Shown here one piece after another: positions 1-6,393 of a stretch of DNA of 10,398 nt (positions are counted from its first letter, which is position 1; each line of letters begins with the position of its first letter). Below the pieces are notes generated by a model. That model was not told the origin of the DNA. It made no database searches and saw only the letters and a program-made list of their open reading frames with translations. The position numbers and the translations under genes are program-made. The DNA lies in assembly GCA_014379065.1 (NCBI GenBank), contig JACMMM010000639.1:1-10398 (forward strand). Reading direction: 5' to 3'. This DNA comes from Saprospiraceae bacterium (lineage in GTDB: Bacteria; Bacteroidota; Bacteroidia; Chitinophagales; Saprospiraceae).

Positions 1-545
1 CCCCAAAAAAGGAAGCCGTAAGTGAGCGCCGGGATGAGCATAACCGCAATCTGTACTTGCCAGGAAAGCCCTATGCCGGTGATTAACTGAGAAATGAGCG
101 AGCCGAGGAAAATGCCCCCAGGGAACCACACGTGAAAGCGGTTGAGCATCGTGGTTTTGTTATTGGAATACATGGCGGCAATCATTGGGTTGCAGGCTGC
201 CTCCACGGCGCCGTTACCAAAGCCAATAAAGAGACTGGAGACCAAAAGCACCTCATAACTACCCGCCAAAATGGTGCTTACAATGCCCAGCAAGCGGCAA
301 GAAAATGCAATCCACACCATGCGTTTTGGGCCCAATTCGTTGTAAAGAATGCCCCCGAAAATGGTGGCAATCGGGAACCCTATGCCCAATACCATTTGGT
401 TGATAAGCCCCAATTGGGCACCTGTCAGGCCCAGTTTGACCTGCAATTCGTTCAAAATACCTGCACGAATAGCGAAGGCAAAGGCGGTGGTGATCAGGGC
501 AAAACAAGAAGCGTTGAATAGCCTCGAAGGGTGGAAGTTGTTCAT
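1..545 (-). CDS. Major facilitator superfamily transporter, N-terminal half (cut by window edge)
   Basis: Reading from ATG at 545 toward base 1 gives 181 open codons with no stop, so the gene continues outside the window. The protein is strongly hydrophobic, with about six likely membrane segments (roughly residues 12-32, 46-68, 75-94, 97-118, 138-157 and 162-181), the first half of a usual 12-helix carrier. Residues 64-76 (GGILYNELGPKRM) resemble the MFS loop 2-3 motif A. Residues 110-148 contain the pattern GNGAVEAACNP...FHVWFPGG, which I associate with the sugar/fucose-type (FHS) branch common in Bacteroidota. It would sit in the inner membrane and act as a proton-coupled solute carrier; the substrate cannot be read from this half. 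A TACATTTG box lies 33 bases upstream of the start, so the gene probably has its own promoter and is not simply read through from pyrD. Family is secure, substrate unknown. Confidence 0.85.
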   Translation of the reverse strand, partial: MNNFHPSRLFNASCFALITTAFAFAIRAGILNELQVKLGLTGAQLGLINQMVLGIGFPIATIFGGILYNELGPKRMVWIAFSCRLLGIVSTILAGSYEVLLVSSLFIGFGNGAVEAACNPMIAAMYSNNKTTMLNRFHVWFPGGIFLGSLISQLITGIGLSWQVQIAVMLIPALTYGFLFW

Positions 546-578
546 ACTGATTCAGATTTTTCGTTTTGAAAAGCTGGC

Positions 579-586
579 CAAATGTA
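579..586 (-). promoter_or_regulatory. Bacteroidota-type -7 box for the MFS transporter gene
   Basis: On the minus strand this reads TACATTTG, a full match to the Bacteroidota sigma factor -7 consensus TAnnTTTG. It ends 33 bases before the transporter ATG, predicting a leader of about 27 bases. No clear TTG -33 element is seen 17-23 bases further upstream, so the promoter is only partly supported. The 72-base gap 546-617 contains no other feature I can support, and no clear terminator for pyrD. Confidence 0.45.
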
Positions 587-617
587 GAAACATAAGTGGT
601 TTCTGACTTTTTGAGGT

Positions 618-1679
618 TTATATTTCCTCCAAAATCTTCCGCACCAATCCCGGGCCTTCATAAATCAATCCTGTGTACATCTGTACCAAATCCGCCCCCG
701 CATCCAATTTTTCCTTTGCGGACTGGGCGGAATCAATACCACCCACACCGATGATGGCCACTTCTTTGCCCAGTTTCCCCCTGAGGTAACGAATCACTTC
801 GGTGGCCCGCTCGCGAACGGGTACACCGCTCAAACCGCCCATCCCTATTGAACCCCATCCCCGACCCCTCCCCAAATGGGAGGGGGGATTTTCGGGAGTT
901 TTTAGTCCTGCCCTCGAAACCGTTGTATTGGTGGCGATTACGCCAGCCAAACCCGTGGCGCGAACTATTTCGGCGATATCATCCAACTGGTCGTTATTGA
1001 GGTCTGGAGCGATTTTGAGCAGGATGGGTTTGGGCGATTTTTGTGTGCGGTTTTTTTCCTGCAATAAGTTAAGCAGCCGGGTGAGTGGTTCTTTTTCCTG
1101 CAATTCGCGCAAACCTGGCGTGTTGGGGGAACTGACGTTGACCACAAAATAATCCACCCAAGGGAACAGTTTTTCAAAGCAAATCAGATAGTCGTTGGCG
1201 GCCTCCTCATTGGGTGTGACCTTGTTTTTGCCAATGTTTCCGCCAATGATTAGACCGTTCGGTACGCCCTTTTGACGCAGATTTTTCAGGCTTTCAACAA
1301 GAGCATCTAACCCGTCATTGTTGAAACCCAGGCGGTTGATGAGCGCCTTGTCTTTCGGCAAACGGAACAGGCGCGGACGAGGATTGCCTTCTTGCGCAAG
1401 AGGGGTCACCGTGCCAACTTCAATGAAGCCAAAACCCAAGCAGGCCAATCCCCGAATATGTTTTCCATTTTTGTCAAAACCGGCTGCCAGCCCCACAGCG
1501 TTGGGAAAGATTAGTCCCAAAACTTGCTTCTCCAAACGTTTTTTGGGAACGCAAAACATGGCTCGCAGGAGCCAACGTGTGGGCGGAAACGCAGCCGCAA
1601 GATCTAGCAACTGATAGGTAAGCCGGTGTGCAAACTCCGGGGAGAGGGCAAAAAGCAGTGGTTTGAAAAATGAGTACAT
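618..1679 (-). CDS. pyrD: Dihydroorotate dehydrogenase (quinone), class 2
   Basis: FMN flavoprotein that oxidises dihydroorotate to orotate with quinone as acceptor, the fourth step of pyrimidine synthesis, at the inner face of the cytoplasmic membrane. The 353-residue protein aligns from memory with E. coli PyrD along its length. Visible landmarks are an N-terminal amphipathic region typical of class 2 (residues 1-40), AAGFDKNG (65-72), GTVTP (89-93), RLFRL (103-107), INRLGFNN (114-121), NVSSPNTPG (181-189) with catalytic base Ser184, ATNTT (249-253), and GVGGID (311-316) for FMN phosphate binding. ATG at 1679 is preferred over TTG at 1688 because MYSFF matches the usual family start. It follows alkC after 36 bases and is probably cotranscribed. 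Oddity: residues about 263-277 replace a short family loop with a Pro/Gly/Arg-rich stretch encoded by a palindromic repeat, in frame and without damage to the motifs. Confidence 0.96.
   Translation of the reverse strand: MYSFFKPLLFALSPEFAHRLTYQLLDLAAAFPPTRWLLRAMFCVPKKRLEKQVLGLIFPNAVGLAAGFDKNGKHIRGLACLGFGFIEVGTVTPLAQEGNPRPRLFRLPKDKALINRLGFNNDGLDALVESLKNLRQKGVPNGLIIGGNIGKNKVTPNEEAANDYLICFEKLFPWVDYFVVNVSSPNTPGLRELQEKEPLTRLLNLLQEKNRTQKSPKPILLKIAPDLNNDQLDDIAEIVRATGLAGVIATNTTVSRAGLKTPENPPSHLGRGRGWGSIGMGGLSGVPVRERATEVIRYLRGKLGKEVAIIGVGGIDSAQSAKEKLDAGADLVQMYTGLIYEGPGLVRKILEEI
865..885. repeat. GC-rich palindromic repeat inside pyrD
   Basis: A perfect 8-base inverted repeat, CCCCTCCC (865-872) and GGGAGGGG (878-885), around the spacer CAAAT. 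The wider element probably covers about 852-890. In the pyrD frame it codes PPSHLGRGRGWG; the opposite strand reads PHPRPLPKWEGG. Peptides of this style recur in my memory as the translation of a dispersed repeat in Bacteroidota and cyanobacterial genomes, but I cannot confirm copy number from one window. No second copy occurs here. Confidence 0.7.
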
Positions 1680-1715
1680 GATGCGCAAAAGTCCGAAAAG
1701 TCAGCCACTTACTGC

Positions 1716-2822
1716 TTACTCAATTACTTCAAATTCTGCTTGAGCCAACTCGGCGCCATTCATCAAAATCCGCAATTTGTGCTTGCCAACATAGTGTTTT
1801 CGTGTAGTAAAATCCTGAAAACTTTGATGGCGCATTATGTTGACAGACTGCCCCCCATCCACGACTAACTCTTTGATTTTGAAAACTTTGGAGGATGTTT
1901 TTCCAGAAAGGGTTTGATAATCTATGCCGTATTCAAGGCGGATTTGCGCGAATTGAGCTGCGGTGTTTTTTACCGAAAAGGAGAAGTCAAGCCGCCAGCC
2001 AATCGAAACTTTATCTGCAATCTTAAAGTCTGAAATTTCAATCCCTTGCAACCCTTTTTGAAAACCAAAATGTGCCAGTGCGGCGGCATTCCCTTTTTTC
2101 AACAGGCCCCTACAGGCGTGTCGCACGATCCAATCCGTTTCTAACGATTGCCCGAGCCAGCGTTCGGCCATGGAGAGCACGAGCTCCGGATGGTCTTTGG
2201 CGATGTCATTGAGGTTGTTGGCCACCGAGCGTCGAACGGTTTCAGCCGCATCGTTTTTGAGGTTTTCGAGGATGGGAAGAATGGGCGAGGGGTCTAGCTT
2301 TAGTGCCGGAACACCCATCCCCCAAGGCAATCTTGGACGGATGCCCTCGCTGCTCAATCGGCGTACCATGGCACTAGGATGTTGCGACCAGTGGAGCATT
2401 TGGGCATACATCCGTTCTGGATAACGCCGTAAAAATGGACGCACTGTAAACTCGGCGCTGCTCCATCGGGTGATGGTTTCGATTGCAGCAATTGATTCTT
2501 CGGGGTGTTCGAGGCCCCATGCCTCTATAAAATCAGGCAAAAAAATGTAATGAAAAGACAGATTGTCCCCATGCCTATCGAGATAACGCTCTGTGGTCTT
2601 GGTTACAATATCTAAGGCCACTGGATAATCCTGCGGTAAATGCATACGCAATGCATGACTGATGTGGCGGATGCGCTGTTTGAGCTCGCGTGCCTCCCAT
2701 TCATCATTAAATACCTGGTGCAGAAAATCTTCTGTTGGAAATGCTTCCCAAACGTACCGCAGTTCAGCCGTAAATGGCTCAAGGAGTGTACGGGAGAAAA
2801 TGTTTTTCAGCGGTTCTGCCAT
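1716..2822 (-). CDS. alkC: AlkC-type DNA alkylation repair protein (HEAT-like repeats plus C-terminal Ig-like domain)
   Basis: A 368-residue protein starting at ATG 2822 with MAEPLKNIF, the start I know for AlkC (COG4335) proteins. The AlkC/AlkD group are non-base-flipping glycosylases that remove alkylated bases such as 3-methyladenine (AlkC being selective for small N3 lesions) using a curved stack of HEAT-like helices. Family-like stretches are ELKQRIRHI (46-54), SSAEFTVRPF (121-130), VRRLSSEGIRPRLPW (153-167), VRRSVANNLNDIAKDHPE (196-213) and TDWIVRHACRGLLKKG (229-244). After about residue 256 the helical pattern changes to alternating beta-like sequence up to 368, consistent with the Ig-like domain reported in one AlkC subfamily. 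The gene begins 18 bases after the methyltransferase stop and ends 36 bases before pyrD, so it is likely the middle gene of a three-gene transcript. Family assignment is strong; lesion range is inferred. Confidence 0.88.
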   Translation of the reverse strand: MAEPLKNIFSRTLLEPFTAELRYVWEAFPTEDFLHQVFNDEWEARELKQRIRHISHALRMHLPQDYPVALDIVTKTTERYLDRHGDNLSFHYIFLPDFIEAWGLEHPEESIAAIETITRWSSAEFTVRPFLRRYPERMYAQMLHWSQHPSAMVRRLSSEGIRPRLPWGMGVPALKLDPSPILPILENLKNDAAETVRRSVANNLNDIAKDHPELVLSMAERWLGQSLETDWIVRHACRGLLKKGNAAALAHFGFQKGLQGIEISDFKIADKVSIGWRLDFSFSVKNTAAQFAQIRLEYGIDYQTLSGKTSSKVFKIKELVVDGGQSVNIMRHQSFQDFTTRKHYVGKHKLRILMNGAELAQAEFEVIE

Positions 2823-2840
2823 GTTGTGTAAATGAAACGT

Positions 2841-3581
2841 TTATTGATTGAAGCCCACTCGCCCAAAAATCGGGAATCGTACAGTTTTGACTTCTCCTTC
2901 GGGCCAAACATCTTTCAGTTGTGCCACAAAAGTTTCATCGATCGGGTGGTAGCCATTTTTTCGAATAAAATGCTGCACCGCCGACCAGGTGCCGAGGTAG
3001 CCCAAGAGTTGTTCGACCGTCCAGGAATAGGTCGAGGCCATTTCGGGAAATGCAATTTCATCCAGCGGAAATGGGATGGTGCTGTACGCATTTTCCACCA
3101 AGTGGCGCTCCCCATCCCAGCAGTCATGCAATATGGTGTTGTAAAAATGTTCGATCACGACTTCTGTTGGTTCATCTACTCGGAGCAAGTTGTAACCAAC
3201 CAAAGCTAGCAAACCGCCGGGCTTTATGACGCGCCGCATTTCGGGGTAAAATTTTTCAAAGTTAAACCAGTGTGCAGCTTGGCCAACCGTTACCAAATCA
3301 AACGAATGGTCGGGGAAATCTGGCGATTCGGCGCTGCCCAATTGATAACGAATATTGGATTTTTGCACCGCGTTTTTTAACTGGTTTTCGCTAATGTCGG
3401 TGGCTTCTACCTGCTGGAATCGCTCGGCGAGGACGGCGGCAATTTGTCCGTTTCCTGTGGCGCAATCCCAGGCATGCTCGAAGTTTTGACACTTATCAAA
3501 CAGAAAATCAAACAATTGCACCGGGTAACTGGGGCGGAATTGGGCATATATAGAAGATTGAGCGGAGAAATTGTCTTTCAC
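2841..3581 (-). CDS. Class I SAM-dependent methyltransferase, substrate unknown
   Basis: A 246-residue protein if translated from GTG at 3581. It has the Rossmann methyltransferase order: motif I around DCATGNGQ (residues 39-46) for S-adenosylmethionine, acidic loop ATDIS (60-64) at the end of strand 2, SAESPDFP (83-90), SFDLVTVGQAAHWF (93-106) and RVIKPGGLLALVGY (117-130). The start DNFSAQSSIYAQFRPSYP and the pattern overall place it among the Methyltransf_11/yeast TMT1-like small-molecule methyltransferases; the acceptor cannot be told. An in-frame ATG exists at 3677, but the 32 extra residues are coded mainly by a palindromic repeat (NPVYPVNPVKK) and are unlike the family, so I prefer GTG, where homology begins. 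No Shine-Dalgarno helps decide. It leads an apparent transcript with alkC and pyrD and may be read through from the peptidase gene upstream. Confidence 0.87.
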   Translation of the reverse strand: MKDNFSAQSSIYAQFRPSYPVQLFDFLFDKCQNFEHAWDCATGNGQIAAVLAERFQQVEATDISENQLKNAVQKSNIRYQLGSAESPDFPDHSFDLVTVGQAAHWFNFEKFYPEMRRVIKPGGLLALVGYNLLRVDEPTEVVIEHFYNTILHDCWDGERHLVENAYSTIPFPLDEIAFPEMASTYSWTVEQLLGYLGTWSAVQHFIRKNGYHPIDETFVAQLKDVWPEGEVKTVRFPIFGRVGFNQ

Positions 3582-3613
3582 TTCGGATATGATTTGTTTG
3601 TGGACAGATTTTG

Positions 3614-3720
3614 TTTTTTTGACAGGATTTACAGGATAAACAGGATTGTGACACCGAATTGTCGGCTTTGCCGACAACCTCTCTTAAATCCTGTTTATCC
3701 TGTAAATCCTGTCAAAAAAA
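3614..3720. repeat. 107-base nested palindrome with perfect 34-base arms
   Basis: The left arm (3614-3647) and right arm (3687-3720) are perfect reverse complements over 34 bases, each with a run of seven T or A at the outer end. Each arm holds three direct copies of ACAGGAT at exact 9-base spacing (3622, 3631, 3640 in the left arm). The 39-base spacer contains a second perfect hairpin, TTGTCGGC (3659-3666), loop TTT, GCCGACAA (3670-3677). It fills most of the gap between the peptidase stop (3729) and the methyltransferase start (3581). The same peptide NPVYPVNPVKK is read from both strands. I recall this word family as dispersed in Bacteroidota genomes; copy number here is unknown. As RNA it would form a very stable hairpin that could act as an RNA stabiliser or terminator, though no U-tract follows the stem on either strand. 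Confidence 0.9.
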
Positions 3721-3728
3721 TATGTCTA

Positions 3729-6146
3729 CTACGGTCTTGCCACGCCCCCGTATTTACCCGCCCAATCAAACATCTCGGCCAGCACATGCAACACGCTTTC
3801 ACGGGCGCGATACCCATGGCTTTCGTGGGGCAACAACACCAGTCGAGCCGTACCGCCATTGCCTTTGATGGCCTGATACAAACGCTCGGATTGGATCGGA
3901 AAGGTGCCGGAATTGTTGTCCGCCTCACCGTGAATGAGCAAGAGCGGTTTTTTGATTTTATCGGCAAAATTGAAAGGTGACAGATTCGTGTAAATATCCT
4001 TAGCCTCCCAAAAAGAACGCCGTTCGCTCTGAAACCCAAAGGGCGTGAGTGAGCGGTTGTAAGCGCCCGACCGGGCAATGCCGTAAGCGTAATCATCACT
4101 GTGTGCCAACAAGTTAGCCGTCATAAACGCCCCGTAAGAATGGCCGCCAACACCCACTTTTGCCCGGTCAATGATGCCAAGTGAGTCAAGATAATCTATG
4201 GCTGCGCGGCCTGAAGCTGTGGCTTGTTCGAGGAAGGTATTGTTCATTGTTTCCGGGTCGCCCACAATAGGTATGGTCGCGTCCATCAGTACGGCGTAGC
4301 CTTGCGTGACGAAAAATAACGGGGAGTCGTTGCGATAAAAAGTAAAGGTGTTGTCCGTGACCCGCAGCTGTCCGGCTGTGGTTTTATCGGAATACTCCAG
4401 CGGGTAAGCCCAGATAAAAAGCGGGAGTTTTTGGCCTGGTTTGTAATCATCTGGTAAATAAAGCGTGCCAGAGAGCGGCACACCGTCGGGGCGGTTGTAT
4501 TTTATCACCCGCTTTTCAATGCCCGTGAGTTGAGGGGCCGGGTCGGTAAATTTGGTGAGTGCGGCGTGCGATTTATCCGAAAGGTTGACCATAAAAAAGT
4601 TGGGCACCTCTGTCTTGCTCTGGTATCGCGTTACGATATGGTCGCGGCCTTTGCCGGTAAAGGCGATGAACTCTTCGAACGTCTTGTTTTTGGATTCGTA
4701 CAGGGTTTGTTTTTCACGTGTTTTCAGGTTGATTTTGTCCAGACGAGGGTATTGCCCATCGTCAGAAGCGCCGTCTGAATTATAGTAGAGCCAGTCGCCG
4801 TCTTGCGCAACGACCCAATCACCGTTCGGGAGGCGGTCGTACACCGGGTTTCCGGGGTTGTCGTAGTCATTGTTTATGCTGAGATCAAATAGGGTGTCTT
4901 TTTTGCTTGGGTTTTGTAAATCAATGCGATAGGTCGTGCTCCAACGGCGGTCTCGGTCATATTCTGTGAGCATGCAAGCATCTTTTGCAGCCAACCAATC
5001 AAAGCCTGCGTAGCGATGTTTGGTGTTTAAAATTTCGCGGGCTTCGCCCAAAAAAGGCGCATCGAGCAACATGATTTTGTCGCGGAAATCTGCCTTGTTT
5101 TTGGGGTCGCCACCATCGAGCGCCTCTACCCAAATCAGTCGCGCGTCGCATATCGGCTGCCATTCAAATCCGCGAGGTCCCACCACCGTGCCTTGGCGGG
5201 GGATTTCGTCGGTCACGGGGAATTCAACCAAGCTGCGTACGTACTTCCCTGTGCGATCCCAAACCTCCGTTTTTCGAGCAAAATTGTAGAACTGAACGCG
5301 GTATGAAAACGGCTTGCGCAATTGCGTTACAAGCACATAATTTTCATCTGGCGACCAATCCGCCGAACTGTACAATCCCGGACCGCCGAGCAGTTGTGTC
5401 TTGCCTGTGCTAACATTTGCCACGACCAATTGGCTGGTAGCATAGTACTCAAAAAGAAGTTCGTCGTGTTCGTTTTTCAGAAGGTCTTGGTAGGTCATCA
5501 CCTGCGAAACCTTGCCCGAAGTCTCCTCAATGGCGGGCCCTGTGGGTACTACCGTTGCGCTGGGCGCTGGGCCACGATCTGCGGGGATACTGCGCACCAT
5601 AAGTCGCTCGCTGTCTTCGAGCCAGTAAAATGCGGCACCCAACACGTCATTGATCAGCAAATTGCCGATGCGCTTGCTTTTGCCCGTGTGGGCATCGGCA
5701 ACCCAGAGTTGTACGCCATCCGCAACGTCTATGGCAAAGGCGAGTCGTTTGCCATCGGGCGACCAGGCAGGAATCCCAGCCAGTCGCCCAACAGCGGGGA
5801 GTGTAATTGCGATATTTTTCCCATCTGCAAACCACTGCACGGTACAGTCTGTGTACTCTGTAATCCGTTGCCGGGCATTCATTTGTGGGTTTACGCGCTG
5901 CCCGCCAAGTTTCAAAAATGGCTGCGCCAGCGTGGCAATGCCGGGATTAGGGTTGTAGTCTGTGAGCAGCATCGCGTCGCGGGTAGGGTTGATGCTCACT
6001 TGGGGCGTTGGTTTGGCTTCTACAATGGCTGCCACATTAGCGGGGGGGCGGCGATAGGGGTTGTTTTGGGCGATCGCTTGCAATGCGCAGAGCATCACAG
6101 CAAAGAAAAGAATGGAGATTGCAGATTTGTTTTTTTGAAAAAACAT
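3729..6146 (-). CDS. Secreted S9D-type prolyl oligopeptidase family glutamyl endopeptidase
   Basis: An 805-residue serine peptidase. Residues 1-26 form a signal peptide with a hydrophobic core and an AIA|Q cleavage site, so it should act in the periplasm or outside. Residues about 40-530 are the beta-propeller region, with repeats such as WSPDGKRLAF (128-137) and WSPDENYVLV (264-273). The C-terminal alpha/beta hydrolase domain (about 545-800) carries the triad Ser670 in GGHSYG, Asp743 in HGEADNN and His777 in PHESHGY. The stretches ARSGAYNRSLTPFGFQ (691-706) and GEADNNSGT are as I remember them from chloroplast glutamyl endopeptidase and bacterial S9D relatives, so cleavage after Glu is expected rather than after Pro. 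Length fits the subfamily. The start is ATG 6146. The only promoter-like box upstream on this strand is the dyad at 6331-6350, which implies a leader of about 180 bases. Confidence 0.92.
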   Translation of the reverse strand: MFFQKNKSAISILFFAVMLCALQAIAQNNPYRRPPANVAAIVEAKPTPQVSINPTRDAMLLTDYNPNPGIATLAQPFLKLGGQRVNPQMNARQRITEYTDCTVQWFADGKNIAITLPAVGRLAGIPAWSPDGKRLAFAIDVADGVQLWVADAHTGKSKRIGNLLINDVLGAAFYWLEDSERLMVRSIPADRGPAPSATVVPTGPAIEETSGKVSQVMTYQDLLKNEHDELLFEYYATSQLVVANVSTGKTQLLGGPGLYSSADWSPDENYVLVTQLRKPFSYRVQFYNFARKTEVWDRTGKYVRSLVEFPVTDEIPRQGTVVGPRGFEWQPICDARLIWVEALDGGDPKNKADFRDKIMLLDAPFLGEAREILNTKHRYAGFDWLAAKDACMLTEYDRDRRWSTTYRIDLQNPSKKDTLFDLSINNDYDNPGNPVYDRLPNGDWVVAQDGDWLYYNSDGASDDGQYPRLDKINLKTREKQTLYESKNKTFEEFIAFTGKGRDHIVTRYQSKTEVPNFFMVNLSDKSHAALTKFTDPAPQLTGIEKRVIKYNRPDGVPLSGTLYLPDDYKPGQKLPLFIWAYPLEYSDKTTAGQLRVTDNTFTFYRNDSPLFFVTQGYAVLMDATIPIVGDPETMNNTFLEQATASGRAAIDYLDSLGIIDRAKVGVGGHSYGAFMTANLLAHSDDYAYGIARSGAYNRSLTPFGFQSERRSFWEAKDIYTNLSPFNFADKIKKPLLLIHGEADNNSGTFPIQSERLYQAIKGNGGTARLVLLPHESHGYRARESVLHVLAEMFDWAGKYGGVARP

Positions 6147-6330
6147 CGTGTAGTAGGGTTGAGAAAAGCAGGTAAAGTTTTGACCTTGTCAGAGGAGCCC
6201 AGCCAAATTTTTAACCTTGAAAGGCTTGATTGTGAGTGCAAAAAAATATTTTCACCCAAAAACAGGCTTGTTTGGAAACAATAATTCTGTCAGAGCCCAA
6301 AATTTTTTTTCGGAATTAGTTTTAATTCTC

Positions 6331-6350
6331 ACAAAGGTAAATACCTTTGT
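6331..6350. promoter_or_regulatory. Perfect dyad with a -7 promoter box on each strand, between peptidase and ilvE
   Basis: ACAAAGGTA and TACCTTTGT are perfect 9-base inverted repeats around AA. Each half read outward contains TACCTTTG, which fits TAnnTTTG. The plus-strand box (6342-6349) lies 44 bases before the ilvE ATG. The minus-strand box (6339-6332) has a TTG 22 bases upstream of it and points to the peptidase gene. The site may be a shared bidirectional promoter, a repressor operator overlapping a promoter, or both. The rest of the 247-base divergent region (6147-6393) is AT-rich and shows nothing else I can name. Confidence 0.5.
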
Positions 6351-6393
6351 CTCGTCATTCACAAGGTTTTCACCATAGTCAACTCCCACTTTT

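Noticed and set aside
132..606. Open frames opposite and within the MFS gene (plus strand 132-521 and 349-606, minus strand 259-507).
   Set aside because: They are shadows of the truncated transporter reading frame, which runs off the window end and has clear membrane helices and family motifs.
802..1152. Plus-strand open frame with PHPRPLPKWEGG.
   Set aside because: It is antisense to pyrD; the peptide is the translated palindromic repeat and not evidence of a gene.
1680..1688. TTG start nine bases upstream for pyrD.
   Set aside because: ATG at 1679 gives MYSFF, the usual family N-terminus; the TTG adds three residues without support.
3444..3980. Plus-strand 178-codon frame across the peptidase-methyltransferase gap.
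   Set aside because: It is antisense to two real genes and joined only by reading through the palindrome (NPVYPVNPVKK).
5322..6284. A 320-codon open frame on the plus strand.
   Set aside because: It lies almost wholly opposite the S9D peptidase, whose motifs are unambiguous. The frame has no recognisable domain and a composition (many Cys, Arg, His) typical of antisense reading.
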